A DNA stretch of 64,000 bases from Henricia sp. BOLD:AAB3569 (GCA_037783545.1 JBBELK010000057.1:1488001-1552000), one strand, 5' to 3'; shown: positions 10,806 through 21,248, numbered from the stretch's first letter. The notes: generated by a model not told the origin, from the sequence alone. Numbers and translations are program-made.

Positions 10806-11622
10806 CCCGTCGGGTGGACGTGTGTGTGATCGCTCGGGATAATCAATGGTTTTGAATTATCATCCATTAGCTGATATATTTCGAGGAAAATGAAAGTGCA
10901 GCAGTGTGTTACCTAGCGTCGAGTTTGGGATGTTTTGTAAGGCGAAATCAGGTAACCAGAGTAATTTAGAGGCATTTAAACATTTGCGAGGTGTGGGCAG
11001 CACCGCGCACCAGTATCATTACGCAGCTTCAAGCAATCGCCGTTACCGCACGCATGGTTGGCACTACGTTGGGTAAAGCCTATACGTACGTACATAGTCA
11101 AATTGGCTCTTTCTCAACAATGGTAGAGCGCGCTCCAGTAATTCCTTTTGAATTTTCGCGTGCCTTAAGCAATGCACCCCTCATTGGGCTTGCGTGTGTA
11201 TTATAGGCTATTGTGCCAATGCTATGTGCGGGTTATGCTGCCTCGTCGTGTTTTATGTACCGGACAAGTTTCCAACTACATGTACTCGTTTGCTGAATGT
11301 GCTGAAGATGGACATGATTTACGCCTTAGTTGAGGTACGAATTGCTTCAATGCTTTATATGTCATAAGATATTATTCAGTTTTGGTAAAACATCTGTCAG
11401 GCCCATAAATATGGCGAATTAGGCCTAGTAGCCTCAGGCTCGTATTTTATAGGTATCACCCGTGTGGCGACGGGGGCCCAGCCATTCGACAGGTATACAG
11501 GTATACAGCCAAATATTTTGTACGTATACAAATGCATACGACTCTTTCATTAAGTTTGGGCTACTAAGCCCACCATGCACAAGTACGCATTATAACAATT
11601 AACACACGCGTCTCCGAAACAG

Positions 11623-11691
11623 TGCTTTTCTCCGCCTTTTCATGGAGCCAGGCGGCCAAGGTACAGCGTGGGTCGGAGAAGGCATGGGCAG
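11623..11691 (+). CDS. Candidate spliced exon in the retroelement 5' region (possible gag)
   Basis: An open stretch ending GGCATGGGCAG, followed by donor-like GTGAAA at 11692. Spliced to the acceptor at 11776 it joins in phase 0 to the next candidate exon; residues across the join are GRRRHGQ and EKADAKDGWQ. The upstream start is not identified. The position, between A1 and RT, is where a gag gene would lie, but no gag motif is recognised. Confidence 0.3.
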
Positions 11692-11776
11692 GTGAAATGC
11701 TTTCGATAATTGGCGTTTACACAAACAGTTTCCGAAATTTCAATTTTCTTTGTTGCTTTTTTCGTGCTCCCTATAG

Positions 11777-11921
11777 GAAAAGGCGGATGCCAAGGATGGT
11801 TGGCAAGACATCGACCAATTGCAAGGTCTGGAAGACCGCTGGAGGGAGAATTTGTTCACCTTGGCGTCCTATGGATCTATATGGAGGACAACGCCGAAAT
11901 CTGGAGCGAATGCTCCAACGG
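11777..11921 (+). CDS. Candidate spliced exon 2 (possible gag)
   Basis: The acceptor CTCCCTATAG precedes GAAAAGGCGG, and the donor-like GTAAAC follows CCAACG. The 145-base exon reads EKADAKDGWQDIDQLQGLED then RWRENLFTLASYGSIW without a stop and ends in phase 1. The intron before it would be 85 bases. Charge pattern and open frame suggest real coding sequence, but the family is unrecognised. Confidence 0.35.
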
Positions 11922-12391
11922 GTAAACAAGGCTCAGGGTGCAATGCTAGCATGTTTATAAACGGGGCACGCCCTTGAATCGTGGGAATTAAAATACCAGT
12001 TTGGCATGTTCGTTAGATGATAGAGGGCGGGCCTCTTTCAAGATTCGTAGTTCGGAAAGTGCCCTCACAATTCTTGTTTTGTTATTGCTCGAGCATGTAT
12101 AGCGAGCGCAATATAACAATAAAAAAGGAGTCAGCCTAGCATTTGGGAAATCTGGTTCTGGCCTTTTGTTTCAAGGTACCTGTGTTAGCGCCCTCATAGG
12201 TAATGGAACAGGCCCTAAGTGGCAAGTGAATGGACTCTTGCTTACTAAATGTATGAAGTGGAGGACGGGCCCCCAAACGCGCAGTTTAAGCGCATCTTTT
12301 GTTAGGCAATTTACGAAGCACGGGTTGGGCTTCCGAGTATCAAGGCCTAGATCGTATTTCTATGGACCAGGACTGGTCCCTGAGTACATGT

Positions 12392-13336
12392 GGGCTATTT
12401 CACAGTGGGTGGTCATTTGAGTAGATTACAGTTTAACCCATCCTGGATAACTTTATCAGTGCATATACATGTTATGAGTGATTTTATATGACGGGTAATA
12501 TGAAGGACAAGCTACAGAACTATTTTTACATAATTCTACGAGTTATTCGTTTTTAATTTCTCTATTTACATGCACTTTTAACACCATTTTGGAGTCTCAT
12601 TTCAAGTTTTGCATTAGTTTAAGTGCAATCATTTGTTGATGATGCATTATTGTGGTGATCATTTGGTGATCAATCATGGATATATAGTGTTCAACAATAT
12701 TGTGAAACTTGGGTTGGTGTAATTCGGTCAACAAAAAAACAAAAAAACAAACAAACAAACAAAATATGGTAATGTCCTCTCCAGGTCAAGGTATTCCACA
12801 CAATGGAATAGTTTGGAGATATGTACTCACAAAGATGTTTGTATCATCACATGACACATTTGATGGAGTAAATATGACAATTTGATCGTGGAAGAGATTT
12901 GAGTAAATTTTATCAAGATCATATTCAGGGTTGTGGAAAATCCGTTAAACATTTGTCCTCTCCAGGACAGCATTCAATTGTAATATAACATGTCAACCAT
13001 GATTGAAATATTTCGTTGTTAGGTTTGTAAAATTAACAGTACCATTCCTTCTAACAGGACAGTGCATGGCATTACCATTTCAACATTTAGTCTGGCCATT
13101 ATATTGTGATATTCTGTGTTTAACAAAATGTCCTCTCCAGACAACCAATTACAAATTATTATTTCAGTGGAAAAAATAAACACGTTAATCATAATGCCAC
13201 GCTCTGATATTTTTTGAATTATTAGTATACATCCTGAAGTTTTTAGATCAACAAACTTTTGTGAGTTGGACAAGTTTGAAATTTTACCCCGATTTGCCAG
13301 TGAGACTGAAAGTGTACACTTATTGTGAAATAGCCC
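12392..13336. mobile_element. TIR element with ATGT duplication inside the retroelement
   Basis: GGGCTATTTCACA at 12392 and TGTGAAATAGCCC ending at 13336 form the termini; ATGT flanks both sides (12388-12391, 13337-13340). The first about 330 bases recur at 58431-58757. The block GTCCTCTCCAG occurs three times inside, about 180 bases apart. No transposase is seen. The 4-base duplication is compatible with several superfamilies. Confidence 0.8.
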
Positions 13337-13344
13337 ATGTCTTA

Positions 13345-14660
13345 ATTTCCAGTTCCTTCGAGGAGGCAGAGCATGGGCCTCTGAATGCTATGCTGTTGTT
13401 CGTGAGCACGTCAATTATACTGAATGATAGATATGTGTCGCCATTAGGCAGCAAGCATAGATGCACTGGGGGTTTGGCTTGACAATACTTAAAGTTTCGT
13501 CATAACCCCAGTCAGAATCTGTATAGGCCGAGGACGGGCCTCTAAAGGGCAAGTTCAAAGTACCCATAGATTACATGTGTACTTGCCGAGATCGGGCCTC
13601 TGAATACTAAGTGGTAATACATATTCCACATGTACTCGGTACTAGACAGAGGACGGACCGAGTAAATATTGCCCACGTACTCTATATACTAGATAGAGGG
13701 CGGGCCTCCCAATGCCAAGTTTAATATGCTCATAGCTTGCATGTGTACTAGGCAGAGGAGGGCCTCTAAATGCCAAGTTGAGATGCCAAGTTCTGATGTG
13801 ACGCTAATTTTGGCATGGGTACCCTTTACTAGACAGCCGACCTCTGAATTAGCGTATCCCTATTAATATGCGCTCTTATTTGGTATTGGTACATAAGGGC
13901 GTGTACATAGGCAGAGGACGGGTCTCTGAATTCAAAATTTCAATAAAAATCAATTTTATGAATGCCAAATTTTAATGTGCCCATGTTTTCTATGTGTATA
14001 GATACAGGTACTAGGCACAGACGGGTCCCTGTATGTCAAGTGTAATATACCCATAAATGGCGTGTGTGCTAGAGGACGGGCCTCGGGACACCAAGCTTAA
14101 AGTTGCATTGCCCGTGTTTCGGTGAAAGGATTAAAAATAAAAATTAATTTACACAAGCGAACGAATTTATAAAGCTTACGTGTCTCTGTAACGAAAAATA
14201 TCAAAAACTTAAGTTTCCGACGTCGGGAGTTGGAGATGCAGGCCTTTTTCTTGAAACGTGCTTTTCATGTTGTGCATGTGCGCGTGCGCTCGTATGTACA
14301 TGGTGTGTGTGCAATGTGCACATGTGCGCGCACATGTGCATTTGCGTCATGGCCCTGTCGATTGGGTGACCTGCCAGCCATTTGGTCGTTTCTTGTTTTT
14401 GATCGACTGGCGTTGGTCCTTGACGGATTTTTTACGTTCTTGGTGCCAAGTGGGGGCTGATAACTTTTTCTATTCGGGAAAGTTACCTATTTTACCCTAA
14501 AAAAAAAAAAAAAAAAAAAAATAACACGGGCAGTGCAACTTTGATGAGCATTTATATTGCAGGTGCGATACACAGAGGGCGGGCCTCTGTATGAATGTAC
14601 CCTTGATTTGCATGTGTACTCGGTACCAGGCTGAGGGCGTGCCTCTGAATGCCAGGCTTA
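13345..14660 (+). repeat. Diverged part of the 47/48-base satellite
   Basis: About ten degraded copies of the GAGGACGGGCCTCTGAATG core are seen near 13365, 13525, 13580, 13650, 13696, 13755, 13914, 14012, 14073, 14574 and 14634, with irregular spacing. An A-run of about 22 bases lies at 14500-14521. Two further core-like pieces lie at 12024 and 12263, before the inserted TIR element. They suggest the satellite seed was present before that insertion. Confidence 0.7.
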
Positions 14661-15184
14661 TGGTACATGTGCAATGTAACCATATTTTGCGTATTACAAT
14701 CGGGTCATGGTCTTAGATGAGAGACATTCTATGATTTGAAGCAAAAAAGCCCCTTTTCCCCTTGTCCAATCAAAATGTTTCATATATGAGTGGGACGGGA
14801 ATTTTATGTAGTTTATTCATAAGTGCGAGTTGAATCTGTGTGTCACAGAGAACGACCGTGCCGTTCAATTCAGTGAGACAACCTACTGAAAAATGATCAG
14901 TAATCGTGTTGACCTCCATTGACTTTGCCGATTTTGAGGTTCAACACCCGTTCTTTGAGTGAAAAAAGCCCCTTTTCCCCGTGCATCATATATTTTATGA
15001 AATAATAACCAAACTAAAGGTAATACTCTGTACTTTGAAATGCATAGCGAGTTGGGGAGAAACATAGACGTACTTTTTTTATGTACTCACAAAAGTTCGC
15101 AGTGAGGGGCTGTTTTCCGTGTCATTTTCCTGCGCTGAGCGTAGGGTCACGGAGCTCAGCGAGCAGATGCGCGCAAGTTCATGG
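14660..15184. other. No gene seen between satellite blocks
   Basis: Sequence between the diverged and homogeneous satellite parts. The phrase AAAAAAGCCCCTTTTCCCC occurs twice (near 14742 and 14964). No coding domain is recognised. Confidence 0.4.
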
Positions 15185-16300
15185 TGCAAATGTACTTGGC
15201 AGAGGACGGGCCTCTGAATGCTATGTTTATGGTGCAATGTACTTGCCAGAGGACGGGCCTCTGAATGCTATGTTTATGGTACAAATGTACTTGGCAGAGG
15301 ACGGGCCTCTGAATGCTATGTTTATGGTGCAATGTACTTGGCAGAGGACGGGCCTCTGAGTGCTATGTTTATAGTGCAATATACTTGGCAGAGGACGGGC
15401 CTCTGAATGCTATGTTTAAGGTACAAATGTACTTGCCAGAGGACGGGCCTCTGAACGCTATGTTTATGGTGCAATGTACTTGGCAGAGGACGGGCCTCTG
15501 AATGCTATGTTTGTGGTACAAATGTACTTGGCAGAGGACGGGCCTCTGAGTGCTATGTTTATAGTGCAATGTACTTGGCAGAGGACGGGCCTCTGAATGC
15601 TATGTTTAAGGTACAAATGTACTTGCCAGAGGACGGGCCTCTGAACGCTATGTTTATGGTGCAATGTACTTGGCAGAGGACGGGCCTCTGAATGCTATGT
15701 TTGTGGTACAAATGTACTTGGCAGAGGACGGGCCTCTGAGTGCTATGTTTATAGTGCAATGTACTTGGCAGAGGACGGGCCTCTGAATGCTATGTTTAAG
15801 GTACAAATGTACTTGCCAGAGGACGGGCCTCTGAATGCTATGTTTGTGGTACAAATGTACTTGGCAGAGGACGGGCCTCTGAATGCTATGTTTATGGTGC
15901 AATGTACTTGGCAGAGGACGGGCCTCTGAATGCTATGTTTATGGTACAAATGTACTTGGCAGAGGACGGGCCTCTGAGTGCTATGTTTATGGTGCAATGT
16001 ACTTGGCAGAGGACGGGCCTCTAAATGCTATGTTTAAAGTACAAATGTACTTGGCAGAGGACGGGCCTCTGAATGCCGTGTTTGTGGTACAATGTACTTC
16101 TATTTTGCACATATGCGCGCTATACTTGGCAGAGGACGGGCCTCTGAATGCCATGTTTGTGGTACAATGTGCTTCTATTTCGCATACTCTGTATTTGGCA
16201 GAGGACGGGCCTCTGAATGCCATGTTTGGGGTACAGTGTACTTCTATTTCGCATATATGTACTCTGTACCTGGCAGAGGGCGGGCCTCTGTATGCCATGT
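15185..16300 (+). repeat. Homogeneous 47/48-base satellite with 95/190-base higher-order units
   Basis: About 22 copies of a unit with core GGCAGAGGACGGGCCTCTGA, alternating 47 and 48 bases so that pairs repeat every 95 bases. Between about 15369 and 15830 four-monomer blocks of 190 bases are nearly identical. The core contains a short inverted pair AGAGG/CCTCT around ACGGG. The last three copies (near 16130, 16199 and 16275) are spaced more widely. Open frames on both strands arise from the repeat and shift with the 95-base unit, so they are not genes. Confidence 0.9.
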
Positions 16301-16329
16301 TGATGGGCCTTCGCTAGCACGCTGATTTT

Positions 16330-16700
16330 AATGTGGTCCAGGGGCACCTCTTTGTGCCATTTTGTGAATCCCAAAGTTCAAGTACCCCGTTCGCAAAGTT
16401 TTGCTAAAAATAAAAAAATAAAAATAAAAAAAAATAAAAAAACCAGTACCATTGAGTACCAGTGGTATTTGAAAATGCTGGAGAGTCATCTGTGTGAGAG
16501 AGATTTTGATCAATCTTTGATCCCATCGCTACGCACGCAGCGAAGCGGAAACGAGGCACCTCCCAGTGGGTAATTTTCAATGGCAAACCAAGTGGCTTGC
16601 CAGTCCCTTTTACACCCACCCCGCCTGAAGTTCTCTCTGGTAGACTACAGGTAGATTTATAGGCGCTCGGATTCAGAGATCCAACTATTTTGTAGCCGGC
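16330..16700 (+). other. Possible decayed end of gag or region before RT
   Basis: An A-rich tract at 16406-16442 is followed by a frame with FENAGE, KRKRGTSQWV and FNGKPSGLPVPFTP. These could be the region between gag and RT of the retroelement. No decisive motif was found, and stops are present. Confidence 0.25.
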
Positions 16701-17640
16701 ACATTAAGCAATGATCCTGGTGCTTTGGGACGATATCTTAGCAGAGTCACCCAATAGGGACGAAGTTCATGGTTGGCTTCATCATGGAATTAGTCTGTAT
16801 AATTTTTTCCAGTCGTTTCATGGCAGATACAGGGGCAGGAATTGCTGTTTATAATTGCCCACCGAAAGGTATTTTAAATGCGCTCATTTGTCAAGATTAT
16901 GTCGCCCTTTTCATAGACACAATCACCAGGCGGTGGATAGAGGGCTCTATATACGTTGTGGGTAGGGTCAAGGAAGTACAGCCGCCGAAATGTGTGACTG
17001 CCTTGACAGTCTGCTTCTATATCAATGAAGGGACCTAATCTTTGGCGCAAGGACACACCCTTCAGTGTGGTACCTTTAGGCAATGTTGTCAGACCCATAA
17101 CCAAAGGCGATATTTTCTCAAGTACCGACAACAGCCAGGGATACAAGCAAATCTTCTTGACCAAGGAGTCCAGAACCTTTTCCGGCTTCGAGTGGGTTTG
17201 GTTTAAAAAATAAAAAAAACAGTGCATAAGTTTACTCATCCATTGGCTTTTGTCTTCCTGCATGGCTTAAGAACAGAGGTATACATACAGAAATATGGAT
17301 AGACGACCGTTTCATTGGCAAGTGCCATCCCAGCGATGGAGGGCCAAAGTATACGAAGGTTTAAAACACTTCACTCGTGTTTGTTTTATTGCGGTGTGAA
17401 CAGGACATGCATGGGGACGGTTCCTACATCAGAGCTCTAAGGGCCGTTTACGTCGTACGCTACATACAGTTAAAGCTCGGCTTGTTCAGCAACTTAAAGA
17501 AAAGTCATCGGCAGCCATCGAACAGCATGGTGCATCTCGGGTTCGGCATCTGCTCCAAACCCTATCATTTCCGATTCCTGAGCATAAAAAGGTATCATTC
17601 GCTGAGGTACGAGAGACAATTTTGCGGGAGGATAAAATGC
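16700..17640 (+). pseudogene. Reverse transcriptase of the DIRS/Ngaro-type element, broken
   Basis: RT pieces are readable in three plus frames. Around 16890-17010: DYVALFIDTITRRWIEGS and VVGRVKEVQPPKC. Around 17025-17210: KDTPFSVVPLGNVVRPI, then GDIFSSTDNSQGYKQIFL and SRTFSGFEWVWF, corresponding to the first catalytic aspartate region. Around 17296-17320: EIWIDDRFIG, the catalytic Asp-Asp box. Around 17450-17560: VYVVRYIQLKLGLFSNLKKS then QPSNSMVHLGFGI, the conserved thumb of DIRS-group RTs. Stops at 17036, 17210 and 17357 and several frame changes make it non-functional. Order and spacing fit an RT of about 300 residues. Confidence 0.7.
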
Positions 17641-17754
17641 TCTAAAAACAGATGCAACGTTTTGTGGGCAAAGGCCAAAGTTTTGCTCTGGTGTTTGTTT
17701 GTTTCTGAGGGAATGCTCCTCCTTCATATCTACACTTGATATGATCTCGTGCCT

Positions 17755-18400
17755 ACGCCTCTGTCACCACAAGTGCGGGAGGAGATTCTATTTTGGAGGT
17801 TTGTCGATAGTTTCTCGCAGCTGATCCCTTGAAGTCAAGGCCGCCACCTTGCTATCGCATTGCACTGTCGGCAGACGCATCTGGCTATAAATAGGGCGGT
17901 ACCCTAGTCTTACCAGACGATGGAAACAGGAGCAAGGGCAGGAGGAGACTAACTTTCGTAGATCAGCTGAAGAGGGACGCAACACAACAAGAAACAACTG
18001 AGCTTAGGACGCTGATGCTGGACCGAGATGCGTGGAAGACGACCATCAGAGTTTCCCGAGAAGGCGTCGGCTGAAGACAACCTCTCGCTCAACTAAGTGT
18101 AAGTTTCTGAGATTACTGGTCCGCAGACATTTTGGGACACACGGGTATATGTCGCAAGGAGGCCCTTGATCTATATTTTGTGTGGCTCTCAGTCTTTGAT
18201 TCGCTATGGAACTTGATGGTGGATGTGGTTGGAGATTCCAGAAATGTGGTGGATGCTTGGACTGGCCTCCGAGCTAGGTCTAAACCGCTTTCAAAAATGT
18301 TGAAGTTTAATTTTTTGTTTTGCCCTCTCCTTGGAGGCAAATTTTTCGCTCAAGTTGACCTAGGTCTCATCTGGTAATCCCACAGGTTTTCACCTTTGAT
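17755..18400 (+). pseudogene. RNase H region of the retroelement, strongly decayed
   Basis: Downstream of the RT thumb a frame reads PLSPQVREEILFWRFVDSFS, matching the start of the RNase H domain in DIRS-like elements, where an E(I/L)..W block leads into it. A later stretch (18130-18375) gives an open frame with VVGDSRNVVDAWTG, which resembles the H-domain region before the C-terminus. Catalytic residues cannot be placed because of stops and frameshifts between. The assignment rests on position and short motifs. Confidence 0.45.
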
Positions 18401-18589
18401 TTGATGTCACTTTCGTCAAATGTCCCGGCGCGCAGGAACGGGTCTCCACTCAAGTTCTTCCTTTCGCCTGTCAGAGGCAGGTCAAGCAGGGGTTTTTAGA
18501 ATGTCCCGAATTTTTCAAGGGCTGGGGTTTGAGCTCTGGGCCTTCCAGTGCTACTTCCCACGTATTGTCACCCCCCGAATGGATATCGC

Positions 18590-19110
18590 TTACGTTAAGC
18601 GTCACCATGTTCTCCTTGTGTCCGACTCAATGTTCAGAGGGTTCAAAGGATTCGGCTGGCCCAAGGCATTGAGCGTGAAAATGTTAGCCAACGGAGGCAC
18701 AAAAATGGCCCCGTTATGTAGACATCTGGTGGTATCTTGCAGGGCTTTTCAGCCGGAGGTGGCAGTTCTGCGCGGAGGCATAAATGATTTCAGCCGATTG
18801 ACCGACCCTTCACAGGGTGTACTTGACGTGGTAGGGGTTTTTCGCGCTGTTGCCCAACTGATCAGGGAAAAAATTCCCAATATGCATATTTGTTCTTTCC
18901 TCAAGGTGCCAAACCAAGATGGTGGACATCAATCGCTCAGTCTCCGTAGTCAACTCATTATTGAAAGAGGTCTATCATGAATGCTAGCTGGCAGTTTTTT
19001 TCTCGAACGATTACATCGTGGAGCAGGATCTTGCGGACATTGTGCACCTATCGATGATGGGATATCTAAGCTCCAGCGCAGGCTGCGGCTGTTTTCAGAT
19101 CCGTTTCGGG
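18590..19110 (+). pseudogene. SGNH-hydrolase-like domain within the retroelement
   Basis: Plus-strand motifs in order: HHVLLVSDSMFRGF (block I, Asp-Ser), VAVLRGGINDFSRL (block III, Gly-x-x-Asn-like) and, in another frame at about 19030-19065, DIVHLSMMGY (block V, Asp-x-x-His). This is the SGNH/GDSL hydrolase pattern, and spacing of about 150 residues fits the fold. The first two blocks share one ORF with an ATG at 18420; block V needs a frameshift near 18960. An extra hydrolase ORF is known, as far as I recall, in some animal Ngaro elements. Substrate and role in the element are unknown. It lies between RNase H and recombinase. Confidence 0.6.
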
Positions 19111-19189
19111 CTTGCCCTCGGGAATTCCGATACAATGCTAAATTTCTTCTTCAATCATGCCCTCCCCTTCACGAGAGCGTTTTGGTATC

Positions 19190-20580
19190 TTTTTTTGAAG
19201 ATGATCAGTGCGGCAACCAGGCTGACAAAACTAGGAAACGAGTTGGATACGCAGGGATATGGAGTGCAAAAGAGCGGACTTATTTGCAGCATATAGACCG
19301 ATTTCTGCGGAAGCATCAAAGCAAATGATGCTGTACTGAAGGGGAGGATCTGGAGTCAGTGACACCACTTGACATCCTATGCTTTTTGATCGATCGTGAC
19401 TCAGAAGGTCGCACGCAGATTCACGGCTTAGGGTGAAAAAATTTGGGTAAGCACGGGATCTGCAGCCGATTTCACGAATCCTTACGCACTGCGTAAGTCC
19501 GCTTGCGCAACATTTTATTGCGTAGGCTGCGCAACATTCCTGTGAAAATTACACGCAAGCTATAGGGCTTGCGCCATTTTGCAAAAGTTGCGCAAGCTGC
19601 GCACTCTTTCGTGAAATCGGCTGCCGCTCTTGTGGGTGCCCGCTTATATTAGCGGCATGCACCGTGGACTCTTATGTTGGGCAGATAAGGGCATACTTTA
19701 ACTCATTCGGTAAGACCGAAGTCTGGCGAGTGGGATAAAAGTTCGCAAACCCTTGCATCTCTCACCAAGTTCGTAGATACATGAATGCAATGCAGCTGGA
19801 GCAGGCTGAGTCTCACATTACTTCAAAGCAGGCAATTCCATTGTTTTCTGATAAGTTACGATGGTCGGTGAAAGAGATCACTGACCGATCCTGGAGACTT
19901 GGCAAAGGCGAAGGTCTTTTCCCCTAGCGCTACGTGGTACAACGAGACTTGGCCCTTTTCCTCTGCCTATAATGGGCCGGAGACAGAGCTGGTGACCTAG
20001 GAGGAATCAGAACCTGAAAAATAACAAGGATCGAAGGAGGCGATTTTTTATTCAGCCACACTATTGGCAAGACGGTAAGTGAGGGTGACTCATCATTGAT
20101 AATGATTCCAAAGTTGCAGGACCAAGGAAAGATGGATCGAGTCGGCGCAGTTCAAAGTCTGGTTGATCTTTCGCCCCTTGGCGGCCAATCGCAGAGTCCT
20201 CGTAAACAAACCCTTCGCCTGTTAACGGACCGAATTCACGGCTGAAGATGTATTTTGCCGCAACAGACAATCCTGAAAACCAGCTTTTGAGAGCGCACAA
20301 CAGCCGTGCCTGGGCAGCAACCACACTGCGGCTCCTGGATGCATCGGACGAGCAGGTGATGGACCACTGCCAATGGGCGTCGCGGAAGACGTACAAACAC
20401 TATACCCAGGTTGAGAGAGTTATGAGGCGTCAGAGCACGGTCCAGGTATTACGCGACGCCGTCTCCACAGCTGAACAAAGTCCAATGGCAGATATCGTCG
20501 GACAATTCTATAGGCGTCTGAACTCGGGCCTCGGGGCCCGCGTAGCTTTCCCGCCATCTACATGCAGCTATGATGTCTAA
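19190..20580 (+). pseudogene. Tyrosine recombinase of the retroelement, broken
   Basis: The N-terminal core-binding part is readable at 19190-19328 (WSAKERTYLQHIDRFLRKHQ) and continues after a stop with VTPLDILCFLIDRDSEG. A 163-base MITE then interrupts it. The frame resumes at about 19640 with VDSYVGQIRAYFNSFGKTE and SHQVRRYMNAMQLEQAESH. The C-terminal catalytic half is intact at 20248-20580: AHNSRAWAATTLRLLDA (His-x-x-Arg box), DHCQWASRKTYKHYTQV (tryptophan in the second-His position and the tyrosine nucleophile). The first catalytic arginine was not located between 19950 and 20250. Family features agree with DIRS/Ngaro recombinases. Confidence 0.7.
19462..19624. mobile_element. 163-base MITE inside the recombinase gene
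   Basis: Perfect 16-base termini GCAGCCGATTTCACGA (19462) and TCGTGAAATCGGCTGC (ending 19624). The interior is a series of TTGCGCAA-like palindromic words, so the whole element can fold. Recombinase reading resumes directly after it. No clear target duplication was seen. Confidence 0.8.
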
Positions 20581-20826
20581 AAATGCCATCACCTACTAAC
20601 AAAACTACCCATTTTGTTTTTAAATCAATTTTATAGGCAGCGACAGCTTGAGAAAAGAAAAGAGAAGAAAATACAATGAAAGAAAGGCAGCAAGACAACT
20701 AGTCCAGTTTTTCTTTCCTTTCTATCTGATACAGTCTCCCGCTTTCGTTTGAGGTTTGGGTAAGGATTGGGGTGTATTTGGGCAGGCTTGGGGTTCTCGG
20801 CGGCCTAAGAGGGCAGGTTTTGGCGA

Positions 20827-20904
20827 AATCCATCTAACCCATATCTAAACCCTATAGATGCCGGAGTCGGACGGAAACAAAGGCGGTTGTGCAAATAGGT
20901 TACT
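20827..20904 (+). repeat. Split direct repeat B1
   Basis: Starts AATCCATCTAACCCATATC and ends GCAAATAGGTTACT. It is identical to B2 at 21171-21248. Its last three bases (ACT) are shared with the start of A2. Confidence 0.9.
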
Positions 20905-20919
20905 ATTTGCACAACCGCC
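20882..20919. promoter_or_regulatory. Predicted recombinase crossover site at the B1/A2 junction
   Basis: GGCGGTTGTGCAAATA (20882-20897), the 6-base spacer GGTTAC (20898-20903), and the inverted arm TATTTGCACAACCGCC (20904-20919). Two 16-base inverted arms around a 6-base spacer is the usual plan of a tyrosine-recombinase core site. The same arms form the two outer ends of the element (10744-10759 and 21226-21241). The geometry is seen directly; recombinase binding is inferred. Confidence 0.65.
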
Positions 20920-20965
20920 GACGTTGAGGGCTGCGTAGGAATCTACGCAGTCTCGAGTATACCAA
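20902..20965 (+). repeat. Split direct repeat A2
   Basis: A 64-base copy identical to A1, placed immediately after B1, then about 205 bases of other sequence before B2. Confidence 0.9.
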
Positions 20966-21170
20966 GGTGGCAGGTGGGGAGTATTTGGACGAGAAGGAAC
21001 GAGTCGGCAGAGGACGGTATACGGTTGTATGTCTCAACGGCGGTAAGATAATAGTTTGGCCTCGGCGGCCAGCTTCTGGTGAGTATTATTATATATATAC
21101 CTTTTTTTCCCCGCCCACCCGACCTCCTTCCTCATTGCTGAGCTTTCCTCTGGCTTCGGTTTCTATGCTC

Positions 21171-21248
21171 AATCCATCTAACCCATATCTAAACCCTATA
21201 GATGCCGGAGTCGGACGGAAACAAAGGCGGTTGTGCAAATAGGTTACT
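21171..21248 (+). repeat. Split direct repeat B2 (right end)
   Basis: A 78-base copy identical to B1. It ends ATAGGTTACT, after which unrelated sequence (CTTCACGTG) begins, marking the right boundary of the element. Confidence 0.9.

Larger units (their letters stand above)
10742..21248 (+). mobile_element. DIRS/Ngaro-type tyrosine-recombinase retroelement with split direct repeats
   Basis: The order A1 (10742-10805), coding relics, B1 (20827-20904), A2 (20902-20965), B2 (21171-21248) is the split-direct-repeat layout of PAT/Ngaro-like retroelements. A1 and A2 are identical over 64 bases, and B1 and B2 over 78. Inside, on the plus strand, are RT, RNase H, an SGNH-hydrolase-like domain and a tyrosine recombinase, all broken by stops and frameshifts. 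The outer ends are a 16-base inverted pair (TATTTGCACAACCGCC). No target duplication was seen, as expected for recombinase-mediated insertion. Much of the 10.5 kb is secondary: a 945-base TIR element, a 163-base MITE and about 3 kb of satellite. Confidence 0.85.

Noticed and set aside
14230..14500. Cysteine-rich 76-80 codon ORFs
   Set aside because: They come from a GTGCATGTGCGCGTGCG alternating stretch, with two frames open at once and no domain.
15185..16300. CRISPR-like array
   Set aside because: Units repeat along their full length with no unique spacers, and the DNA is eukaryotic.
15081..16317. Overlapping ORFs of 60-144 codons on both strands (AEDGPLNAMF / HSIQRPVLCQV repeats) as a repeat protein
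   Set aside because: They follow the 47/48-base satellite, occur on both strands and all frames, and shift with the 95-base unit.
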